A stretch of DNA of 64,000 bases, taken from Flavobacterium galactosidilyticum (lineage in GTDB: Bacteria > Bacteroidota > Bacteroidia > Flavobacteriales > Flavobacteriaceae). A model generated the notes under the pieces. That model worked only from the letters and a program-made list of their open reading frames with translations, did not search any database and was not told the DNA's origin. The DNA lies in contig NZ_CP087135.1 of the NCBI RefSeq assembly GCF_020911945.1, positions 3,466,396 through 3,530,395 on the forward strand, written 5' to 3'. Below, piece by piece: positions 7,697-15,727 of the stretch; the stretch's first letter is position 1; the number at the start of each line of letters is the position of its first letter. Made by a program: the position numbers and the translations under genes.

Positions 7697-9982
7697 TTAT
7701 TTATTTTTTTGTGCTGAATATGAATAAGGAAAACTCGTTGCCGAAGTTCCTCTTTGTTGGTTAGGTGTAGGGATCATTTCAAAATCTAAAGTAGCTCCTT
7801 TGAGCAAATCAAAATGATTTAGATAGTTTTTTGTATAAGTAGAATTGTTCCATTTTAACTCGTCAACATATTTATTAGTCTCTGAATTATCATCTGCTTT
7901 AATGATGAGTTGTTTTTCGTTTTCTAAATTCATTGTTATTTTCTTGAATAGAGGTGCTCCCAAAACATATTCGTCAGAAGCGGGACAAACAGGATAAAAA
8001 CCCATCGCCGAGAAAACATACCAAGCTGAAGTTTGTCCGTTATCCTCATCACCACAATACCCATCAGGTTCCGGTTTATATAAACGGTTCATTACTTCTC
8101 TACTCCAATATTGTGTTTTCCATGGTTGGCCTGCATAATTATACAAATAAATCATATGCTGAATAGGCTGATTTCCGTGAGCATATTGTCCCATATTCAT
8201 AATTTGCATTTCGCGAATTTCATGAATTACAGATCCATAATAACTTTCGTCAAAAATAGGAGGCATCGTAAATACCGAGTCTAATCTATCAGTGAATTGT
8301 TTCTCACCACCCATTAGATCAATCAACCCTTGAATATCATGAAAAACACTCCAGCTATAATGCCAACTATTCCCTTCAGTAAAAGCATCTCCCCATTTGA
8401 ATGGATTAAAACTAGCAGGAAAACTACCATCTTTATTTCTTCCGCTCATTAATCCAACTGCAGAATTGAACAAATTTTTATAATTCATCATTCGTTTTTC
8501 GAACAAATTGATTTCTTTTTTCGGACGCTTCAATTCCTTAGCTAATTTCCAAATTGCAAAATCATCATAGGCATATTCCAATGTTCTTGCTGCATTCTCA
8601 TTAATTTTTACATCATAAGGAACATAGCCCAAAGTATTGTAATACTTAACGCCTTTTCTCCCTACTGCATCCATAGGTCCTTCATTGTTAGCACCATTTA
8701 ACAATGCTTTGTACAATGTATTTATATCATAACCACGCAATCCTTTTATATAAGCATCTGAAACTACTGAAGCCGAATTATTTCCTACCATTACGTTTCT
8801 GAAACCCGGGCTCGACCATTCCGGTAAGAAACCACCTTCTTTATAATCGTTAATTAATCCCTCCTGCATTTCTTTATTTATCGAAGGATACACTAGATTC
8901 AACAAAGGATATAAGGCTCGAAATGTATCCCAAAAACCAGTTCCTGCATACATATAACCAGGTAAAACTTTACCATTATAAGGACTGTAATGCACAATTT
9001 TCCCTTTAGAATTAATCTCGTATTGCTTTTGCGGAAAGCAAGTAGTACGATACAAACAGGAATAAAATGTTTTCAGTTGCTCATCACTTCCGCCTTCAAC
9101 CGCTATTTTTCCTAAAACTTTATTCCATTCTTTTTTAGATTCGGCTACTGTCTGCTCGAAAGAATTCTTTTTTAATTCACTTACTAAATTCAATTCGGCC
9201 TGTTCAAAACTGATGAACGAAGAAGCGACTCTTACATTGATTTTCTCTCCTTTTTTAGTTTTAAAACCTATTACGGCTCCAACATGATCATCTTTTAGTT
9301 CTAGTTTATCTTGTTCTAAAATAGCATCACGCCAAGTATAATTAGTTGCAAATGGCCTATCGAAAACCATCACAAAATAATTTTTAAAATTTGTTGGAAC
9401 ACCACCGCTGTTTTTAGTGGTGTAACCAATAATTTTATTTTCTGAAGGAATGATTTTAATATAAGAACCTTTGTCAAAAGCATCAATTACAACAAAAGAT
9501 TTATCATTTTCAGGAAAAGTAAATTGAAAATGCGCCGCTCTTTCAGTTGTAGTCAATTCCGCTGTTACATCATAGTCAGCAAGATATACACTGTAATAAT
9601 GAGGCTTTACTATTTCTGATTTATGGCTGAACCAACTCGCTCTTTCATCTTCGGTAAAAACCAATTTTCCTGTTACTGACATAATCGAAAACTGACCGTA
9701 ATCATTCATCCATGGCGATGGTTGGTGCGTTTGTTTGAAACCACGTATTTTTTCAGCTGTATACGTATAAATCCATCCATCTCCCATTTTCCCTGTTTGT
9801 GGTGTCCAAAAGTTCATTCCCCAAGGTCTAGCAATTGCTGGATAGGTATTCCCATTAGAAAGACTGTGCACCGATTGTGTTCCCATCAAAGGGTTTACAT
9901 AATCTACTGGATCTTTAGCTTGTGCTTTTGATTCAATAAACAAAAATAAAAGTGCTAATAAAATTAAATACTTTTTTGCCAT
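7697..9982 (-). CDS. GH92 alpha-mannosidase, predicted alpha-1,2-specific
   Basis: A 761-residue protein with the signal peptide MAKKYLILLALLFLFIESKAQA. It is a two-domain, calcium-dependent, inverting GH92 enzyme. Glu536 (in FTEGNSWHY), His587-Glu588 (in VIHEIREM) and Asp645/Asp647 (in GDEDNGQ) have exactly the spacing of Glu533, His584-Glu585 and Asp642/Asp644 as I recall them for BT3990. In BT3990 these are the general acid, the +1 subsite pair of alpha-1,2 enzymes and the candidate bases. The predicted role is trimming terminal alpha-1,2-mannose from high-mannose glycans. The motif near residue 605 is GNQP where the other GH92 here has GNEP; this is not the catalytic acid. Confidence 0.93.
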   Translation of the reverse strand: MAKKYLILLALLFLFIESKAQAKDPVDYVNPLMGTQSVHSLSNGNTYPAIARPWGMNFWTPQTGKMGDGWIYTYTAEKIRGFKQTHQPSPWMNDYGQFSIMSVTGKLVFTEDERASWFSHKSEIVKPHYYSVYLADYDVTAELTTTERAAHFQFTFPENDKSFVVIDAFDKGSYIKIIPSENKIIGYTTKNSGGVPTNFKNYFVMVFDRPFATNYTWRDAILEQDKLELKDDHVGAVIGFKTKKGEKINVRVASSFISFEQAELNLVSELKKNSFEQTVAESKKEWNKVLGKIAVEGGSDEQLKTFYSCLYRTTCFPQKQYEINSKGKIVHYSPYNGKVLPGYMYAGTGFWDTFRALYPLLNLVYPSINKEMQEGLINDYKEGGFLPEWSSPGFRNVMVGNNSASVVSDAYIKGLRGYDINTLYKALLNGANNEGPMDAVGRKGVKYYNTLGYVPYDVKINENAARTLEYAYDDFAIWKLAKELKRPKKEINLFEKRMMNYKNLFNSAVGLMSGRNKDGSFPASFNPFKWGDAFTEGNSWHYSWSVFHDIQGLIDLMGGEKQFTDRLDSVFTMPPIFDESYYGSVIHEIREMQIMNMGQYAHGNQPIQHMIYLYNYAGQPWKTQYWSREVMNRLYKPEPDGYCGDEDNGQTSAWYVFSAMGFYPVCPASDEYVLGAPLFKKITMNLENEKQLIIKADDNSETNKYVDELKWNNSTYTKNYLNHFDLLKGATLDFEMIPTPNQQRGTSATSFPYSYSAQKNK

Positions 9983-10083
9983 GTTTTAAATATTAATGAT
10001 TTATAACCAAGTTTGAAACCATCGGTTCTATTTTAAATTATATGTTGTCCCCAAGGTTAAAGCCTTACGCTATATTTTAAATA

Positions 10084-10935
10084 CTAGATCGAAACTTTGA
10101 TAAATACTGCGGAATGATCTGATAAGAATTTGCCATTAGCAGTTTCCGGAGCAATAATGTGTTCTTTAACTCTTACCGCTTTATTGATAAAAATATAATC
10201 AATGATTGGTCTGTCTTTAAGAGCAACTGATCCAAATCCATTAAACGTCCACTTTGCACCATAAACTTTCTTTGCCACTGCTTTTGAATAAAAAAGTTCA
10301 TTTGAATTACTACGCATGAGCATTTGTTTTATTACAGTTGATTCTGGATCCGCATTAAAATCGCCCATAATAATTTGGGGGAAACCCTCACTTAACATTG
10401 CTGTATTTTTCCTTAATAACTCCACACTTTTTTGCCTTGCCATAGTTCCCTCATGATCTAAATGAGTATTCAAAACAAAAATTATTTTCCCAGAGGCATT
10501 TTCTTTTAATTGTGCCCATGTTGCAATACGTTCACAAGCAGCATCCCAACCTTTTGATGGCACTTCTGGTGTTCCACTCAACCAAAAATAACCCGATTTC
10601 ATAACTGTGAATTTATTTTTCTTATAAAATATTGGGCTGAATTCCCCTTTTGCTTTTCCATCTTCTCGACCTACACCAATGAAATTGTATTCTGGTAATT
10701 TTTCAGTAATATCTTTTAATTGGTTTACCAGAACTTCTTGCGCACCAAGAATGTCAATATTTTCAGCACGAATCAATTTTGTTACAGCTTCCTTTCGATA
10801 CTTCCAATTATTCAAATTATCATCTGGATTATCGTACCGAACATTAAAAGTCATCAACTTCAAATCGAGTTTTACTTTATCCATTGTATTAGATGAAAGC
10901 GCAAAAAATAACACTAAAAAAAATATGTTTTTCAT
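10084..10935 (-). CDS. Endonuclease/exonuclease/phosphatase (EEP) family hydrolase, secreted
   Basis: An EEP/DNase I-like fold with its motifs in order: MTFNVRYDN (Asn), GAQEV (Glu), NTHLDHEG (His), MGDFNADPE (Asp-Asn) and LSDHSAVF (Asp-His), together the metal site and catalytic residues of this superfamily. Translation probably starts at ATG 10935, which begins directly with the signal peptide MKNIFFLVLFFALSS; an in-frame ATG at 10962 adds nine residues. EEP members cleave phosphoesters of nucleic acids, inositides or sugars. Position between two GH92 genes suggests a phosphoglycan role, such as releasing phosphate from phosphomannose, but this is inference. Confidence 0.85.
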   Translation of the reverse strand: MKNIFFLVLFFALSSNTMDKVKLDLKLMTFNVRYDNPDDNLNNWKYRKEAVTKLIRAENIDILGAQEVLVNQLKDITEKLPEYNFIGVGREDGKAKGEFSPIFYKKNKFTVMKSGYFWLSGTPEVPSKGWDAACERIATWAQLKENASGKIIFVLNTHLDHEGTMARQKSVELLRKNTAMLSEGFPQIIMGDFNADPESTVIKQMLMRSNSNELFYSKAVAKKVYGAKWTFNGFGSVALKDRPIIDYIFINKAVRVKEHIIAPETANGKFLSDHSAVFIKVSI

Positions 10936-10987
10936 ACAAGGTATACTCTTTGCAAAATTCATACTTCTAATTTTTAATTAAGAATAA

Positions 10988-13264
10988 CTACAAGGGTCTG
11001 TCTTCCTTTTTAACTCCAAAAGAAGCAGAAGGTTTGCTTCCCATATACAATTTCAGTTCACCACCATTTGCAATCATTTCGTGTGTGATGTATGATTTTG
11101 TATAGGGTTTACCATTGTATTCCACTTTTTGAATGTATATATTTGCTTTACTATACTCTAAAGCTGTCATTTTAAAAGACAATGCATTTTTATGAGTTAT
11201 AACGGCACTTTCAACCAATGGACTCCCCAAAACATAAATCCCATTAGCTGGATTAACCGAATAAAATCCCATAGAAGAAAGAATATACCAAGCTGACATT
11301 TGACCTAAATCTTCGTTTCCGCAAAGACCATCGGGTTTTGAGGTGTAAAATTTATCGGCAATTTCGTGAACTAATTTGGCTGTTTTCCAAGGCTGACCCA
11401 CATAAGCATATAAATAAGGAATATGATGATTTGGTTCATTTCCTTGTGCATATTGTCCAATAAAACCACTAATATCAGGCGAAGCATTATCTCCCACAAC
11501 ACCTTCTTCTAAAGTGAATAAAGTATCGAGTTTTTTGACAAATTTTTCTTCGCTACCAAATAATTTAATCAAACCATACGGATCTTGTGGCACTAGCCAA
11601 GTGTATTGCCATGCATTCCCTTCTACATAGTCATCCTCACGATGCGAAGAAGAAAGCGGATTGAAAGGCTCACGCCATTGTCCGTTTTTCAACTTCCCTC
11701 GCATAAACTCGGTTTTAGTGTCAAAGTACAGCGTATATAATTTGGCTCTTTTAGAGAAATACTCATAATCATCTTGCTTGTTGAGCGCTTTTGCCATTTG
11801 CGCCACACACCAATCATCAATAGCATATTCTAAAGCGTTTCCTACACTTTCCAGTTCCACATCAGCAGGAATGTATTCTAGTTTTTGAACATAATTCATT
11901 CCGGCGCGAGTTTGCATCGATGTTTTTTTGATGGCTTCGTAAGCAAGATCAACATCATACCCTCTAAAACCTTTCATGTAAGCATCTACAATTACGGCTA
12001 TGGAATGGTTTCCGTTCATTGTATTCGTTTCGTTGCCCATCAAATGCCAAACCGGTAATCTCCCTTGTTGCTGGTATATTGCCAGAAAAGACTTTACAAT
12101 ATCATTGATTTTATCTGGATGAGTGATCGTGTATAAAGGATGCAAAGCGCGATACGTATCCCAAAGTGAAAAAGTAGTGTAATTTGTAAAACCGGCATTT
12201 TTATAGACTTTTTTATCTGTTCCTCTATAATCGCCATTAACATCATTAAAAATAGAAGGTGCAAACATGGTATGGTACAAAGCAGTATAAAAAATCTTCT
12301 TGCTGTCTTCGTCTGCTTTAATCTGAATTTTATTTAATTCTGTATTCCATTTTGTTTTGGCTTGTTGCGTCGTTTTAGCAAAATCCCAATGCGGAATTTC
12401 AGCTTTTATGTTTGCCAAAGCGTTTTCATAACTCACTGGAGAAACTCCGACTTTAACCAATATTGTTTTTCCTTTTTTCAAATTAAAATCAAGTACCGCT
12501 TTCATTCGAACTGCCTCACCTTCATTGCCTTTTATGCTAGAAATACTGTCATACAAAGCCATATTAGTTATAGGCTCTGAGAATTCTATTGCAAAAAACA
12601 CTCTTTGATCATCGGCCCATCCTTTAGAAAGTCGATATCCTAGTAAACTATTTTTCCCTGTTTTTTTGATGAATGTTTTTATTGGTTTATCCCAACCAAG
12701 TCCATCAGCTAGGTCCAATAATATATGAGAATCATCAGCACTGTTAAATGAATACTTATGAAAACCAACTCTTTCTGTTGCAGTTAGTTCCGCTTTTATT
12801 TTATATTTATCTAGTAAAACGCTGTAATAACCGGCCTTGCTAACTTCATTTTTATGGGAAAAATAAGAGCCATAACCGCGCTCCATATCGGTTTTAGTTC
12901 CTTTGGTTAGCGGCACTTTTCCAGTAACGGGTAGAATTAAAATATCACTCAAATCACCAATTCCTGTTCCGCTCAAATGCGAATGCGTAAAACCTAAAAT
13001 AGTGTTGCTGGCATAATTGTAGCCACTGCACCAATCCCAACCTTCAAATACATTTACAGGTCCAAGTTGTACCGCTCCAAAAGGAACATTGGCACCTACA
13101 AATACATGCCCGTGCCCTGCAGAACCAATAAAAGGATCTACATATTGGGTAAAATCTGTTATAGTCTGTTTTTTTACTTTCGTTTGCCCAAAAGTATTTT
13201 GGGTAAACAATACGCTAATTGCGGTAAGACCGAAGAAAGCTATTTTTCTATATTGTACAAACAT
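10988..13264 (-). CDS. GH92 alpha-mannosidase, predicted not alpha-1,2-specific
   Basis: A 758-residue protein; the signal peptide covers roughly residues 8-26 (FFGLTAISVLFTQNTFGQ). GH92 motifs are canonical: YVEGNAWQYTW with the predicted general acid Glu548, YAQGNEPNHHIPYLY, and PDGLCGNEDLGQMSAW with the base candidate Asp652. The HEIREM segment that gives alpha-1,2 specificity in the sister gene is missing; ASPDISGFIGQY stands in its place, and the position matching Asp642 of BT3990 is Asn650. I infer alpha-1,3 (or another non-1,2) activity, complementing the alpha-1,2 and alpha-1,6 enzymes next door. It lies in the same unbroken minus-strand run as the EEP gene. Confidence 0.92.
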   Translation of the reverse strand: MFVQYRKIAFFGLTAISVLFTQNTFGQTKVKKQTITDFTQYVDPFIGSAGHGHVFVGANVPFGAVQLGPVNVFEGWDWCSGYNYASNTILGFTHSHLSGTGIGDLSDILILPVTGKVPLTKGTKTDMERGYGSYFSHKNEVSKAGYYSVLLDKYKIKAELTATERVGFHKYSFNSADDSHILLDLADGLGWDKPIKTFIKKTGKNSLLGYRLSKGWADDQRVFFAIEFSEPITNMALYDSISSIKGNEGEAVRMKAVLDFNLKKGKTILVKVGVSPVSYENALANIKAEIPHWDFAKTTQQAKTKWNTELNKIQIKADEDSKKIFYTALYHTMFAPSIFNDVNGDYRGTDKKVYKNAGFTNYTTFSLWDTYRALHPLYTITHPDKINDIVKSFLAIYQQQGRLPVWHLMGNETNTMNGNHSIAVIVDAYMKGFRGYDVDLAYEAIKKTSMQTRAGMNYVQKLEYIPADVELESVGNALEYAIDDWCVAQMAKALNKQDDYEYFSKRAKLYTLYFDTKTEFMRGKLKNGQWREPFNPLSSSHREDDYVEGNAWQYTWLVPQDPYGLIKLFGSEEKFVKKLDTLFTLEEGVVGDNASPDISGFIGQYAQGNEPNHHIPYLYAYVGQPWKTAKLVHEIADKFYTSKPDGLCGNEDLGQMSAWYILSSMGFYSVNPANGIYVLGSPLVESAVITHKNALSFKMTALEYSKANIYIQKVEYNGKPYTKSYITHEMIANGGELKLYMGSKPSASFGVKKEDRPL

Positions 13265-13384
13265 TATTCTTTATTTTAATATTAATAACTGTTAGCATTT
13301 TTAAACTACTAAAAAAATGAAACCATTAAAAAGAGTAATCGAAATTAAACCCTAATTTTCTTAATGGATCAATCGTTTATTCAT

Positions 13385-15382
13385 TTATTTGTATCTATTG
13401 AGAACGTCATATAATGACATCACACTAATAATTGGCTTATTTATTTTACCTTCAAACGAAATTTTTATTTCTTTTCCAGCCTCTAAATCCATATAATTAT
13501 CAGTTAGTTTTCCAGTATAACCCTCAATTTCTATATAAACATATTTAGCTGCTTTGGTAGCTTTTAAAGTAATTTCATTTCCTTTAATTTTCCAAGTAAT
13601 ATTCGGATTTTCCAATGGTAAATCGATTGGTCGGGTTAAGTCAATTTCTGGAACAATATCATCTCGATAGGCTTCTCTCATAGCGTACCAAGCAGCTTTT
13701 GGTTGGCGATTGTAATAATCAGTGACACTCCAACTCGTTGCAGGCCAACAATCGTTAAGCTGCCAAACTAAAGTTCCCATATTAAAAGGCGCTTTGGAAC
13801 GGTGAATTCCAATGATATTTTTAAGCGAATAATATTGCAAACACTGCGTCAAATAAGTATAATCTTTCACATTCATTTTTTCCACTTTAGTGGAGTCAAT
13901 AAAATAGCGATTCAAATAGGAGTTCAGTTTCATAAAACCATTCCCTGCTTTTTGATGCGCTTTTAACACATCTGAAAATAAATGGCGGTCTTCTGGATTG
14001 GTAAACTTTTTAATGGTCGAATAATTTGGCATTGCTTGCATTCCGTATTCACTCACAAAACGACCTGTTCTATTTTTATTATCTTCAATATCAGCTAATC
14101 CCCACCAAGTTCCCCAATAGTGGCTATCACCTTCCGTATAACTTTTCTCTCTTCCCCAACCAAATAATGGTGAACTACTAATATAAGGTCTTGTTGGATC
14201 AACTTCCTTTACCCATTTAGGAATACTATCCTGAAACAAACGCACATAATCTTTCCACATGCGAGTAGAATCTTGTTTGGACATTTTCATCGATTTTTGC
14301 CAACCCCAGTTGTTGAAGGCTTCATCGATTTCATTATTTCCGCACCATAAAACAATACTCTTATGATGGCGCAAACGCTTTACTTGGTATTTCACTTCTT
14401 CTTTAACATTGTCAAAAAAAGCGTCGTCACCGGGAACCATTGCTCCCGCAAACATAAAATCCTGCCAAACATTAATACCATATTTATCGCATAAATCATA
14501 AAAATAATCATCTTCATAAATACCGCCACCCCAAACGCGAAGCATGTTCATATTAGCATCTTTGGCTGATAAAACTACTTTCTCATATTCTTTTTTAGTC
14601 ACTCTCGAAAGCAAAGCATCCGATGGAATATAATTGGCGCCTTTCATATAAACCGGCTTTCCATCAATTTTAAAATAAAATGATTTTCCGAGGCTATCAG
14701 GTTGCTGTACCAATTCAATTTTACGAGTAGGAATAAATTCTTTCTCCTTTGGTTTCACATTATAAGCTTCCAATCGAACTTCTTTCCAAACACCACAAGT
14801 AGTTAATTTTGGTCCCCAATCCCAACCAAAATGGTATGGTGCTTTACGCACATACAAACGAGGATTGTCCGGAAGTACATATGGCAGATCTTTCTTAGCT
14901 AATGAATCAACTACATTTTGCGCCGATTGAAATACAATTTGCAATTGATTGTCTCCAGAACGCAAAATAGATTTTACATCAGTTCTCCATTGACGAAACA
15001 TATTGTCTGCTTTCAAAACTAATTTTCCATTTAGATAAACAGTTGCATAAGTGTCTAGTCCGTCAAAAACTAATTCTGCATGCTTATTTTTTAAGGTTGC
15101 CGGCGTTACCGAAAAAGAAGTTTTATATTCCCAATTCTCTTTTTCCACCCATTGCACTTTTTTCTCGTTGTCACGGAAATAAGGATCTGGAATCATTTTG
15201 TTATTCAACAAATCCGTGTGAACCTCCCCAGGAACAGTGGCTCCATTCCATTTGGCAGTTCCCTGCTGACGAAATTGCCAACCTTTTTTTATAACAACTG
15301 TATTGTTTTGAGCATTAACTCCCAACGAAAAATGGGTTAAGCAAATGAACAAAAACCAGTAAAATCCTTTTATGTTTTTCAT
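13385..15382 (-). CDS. GH2 beta-mannosidase lacking two accessory domains, secreted
   Basis: The start is taken at ATG 15382, which begins directly with the signal peptide MKNIKGFYWFLFICLTHFS; an in-frame ATG at 15409 adds nine residues. An N-terminal GH2 sandwich (GWQFRQQGTAKWNGATVPGE to GVWKEVRLEAYN) leads into the catalytic barrel (GKPVYMKGANYIPSD). Glu351 in WCGNNEIDEA is the acid/base and Glu445 in FVSEYGMQ the nucleophile. The enzyme would cleave the Man-beta-1,4-GlcNAc bond of the N-glycan core. At 665 residues it is about 150-200 shorter than usual. The sandwich joins the barrel through only KPKEKEFIPTRKIELVQ, and the barrel joins the last Ig-like domain through EIDLTRPIDLPLENP, so domains 2 and 4 seem missing, both in frame. 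Confidence 0.88.
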   Translation of the reverse strand: MKNIKGFYWFLFICLTHFSLGVNAQNNTVVIKKGWQFRQQGTAKWNGATVPGEVHTDLLNNKMIPDPYFRDNEKKVQWVEKENWEYKTSFSVTPATLKNKHAELVFDGLDTYATVYLNGKLVLKADNMFRQWRTDVKSILRSGDNQLQIVFQSAQNVVDSLAKKDLPYVLPDNPRLYVRKAPYHFGWDWGPKLTTCGVWKEVRLEAYNVKPKEKEFIPTRKIELVQQPDSLGKSFYFKIDGKPVYMKGANYIPSDALLSRVTKKEYEKVVLSAKDANMNMLRVWGGGIYEDDYFYDLCDKYGINVWQDFMFAGAMVPGDDAFFDNVKEEVKYQVKRLRHHKSIVLWCGNNEIDEAFNNWGWQKSMKMSKQDSTRMWKDYVRLFQDSIPKWVKEVDPTRPYISSSPLFGWGREKSYTEGDSHYWGTWWGLADIEDNKNRTGRFVSEYGMQAMPNYSTIKKFTNPEDRHLFSDVLKAHQKAGNGFMKLNSYLNRYFIDSTKVEKMNVKDYTYLTQCLQYYSLKNIIGIHRSKAPFNMGTLVWQLNDCWPATSWSVTDYYNRQPKAAWYAMREAYRDDIVPEIDLTRPIDLPLENPNITWKIKGNEITLKATKAAKYVYIEIEGYTGKLTDNYMDLEAGKEIKISFEGKINKPIISVMSLYDVLNRYK

Positions 15383-15436
15383 TATTGTCGCATTTTTAAA
15401 ATTATGCAATATCTACAATTAGTAGATTTTTTTTTC

Positions 15437-15444
15437 CAAATTTA
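15437..15444 (-). promoter_or_regulatory. Possible -7 element for the enzyme operon
   Basis: On the minus strand this reads TAAATTTG, matching the Bacteroidota TAnnTTTG consensus, 55 bases before the chosen beta-mannosidase start. No TTG is seen at the expected -33 spacing, so this is tentative. The rest of 15445-15660 is AT-rich with nothing recognisable. Confidence 0.3.
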
Positions 15445-15665
15445 CTTTAGATAAACGTATTAAAGTATAAAAGTGAAGAATCAATTGAACAGTATTTATT
15501 ATAACGTTAATTATTGTTTTTTAGATTAGCGTTTAAAATTCTATTGTTTTTGCAGAAGCCATTATCTAGTTTTTATGCAAAAAGAAGAGAATTAAAACAT
15601 CATTGCTCTTTATTATAATTAAATCTCAATAGTACTGTTAGTTATACTACAACTTTTATTATGAA

Positions 15666-15698
15666 AAATAAGCCGGGTAGAAACTACCCGACTTATTT
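15666..15698 (-). terminator. Rho-independent terminator after susD
   Basis: A 15-bp stem (one mismatch) with a 3-base loop; the arms are CTACCCGACTTATTT and its near complement. On the minus strand it ends in a T-rich run. It sits 30 bp after the susD stop and separates susCD from the enzyme genes. Confidence 0.85.
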
Positions 15699-15727
15699 CA
15701 AACTAACTCTAAATAAAAACCAAATAT

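Noticed and set aside
7697..9982. GNQP instead of GNEP in the first GH92, at first read as loss of the catalytic acid (phosphodiester-type GH92)
   Set aside because: Spacing to the His-Glu and Asp pairs shows the acid is Glu536 in EGNSWHY, which is present.
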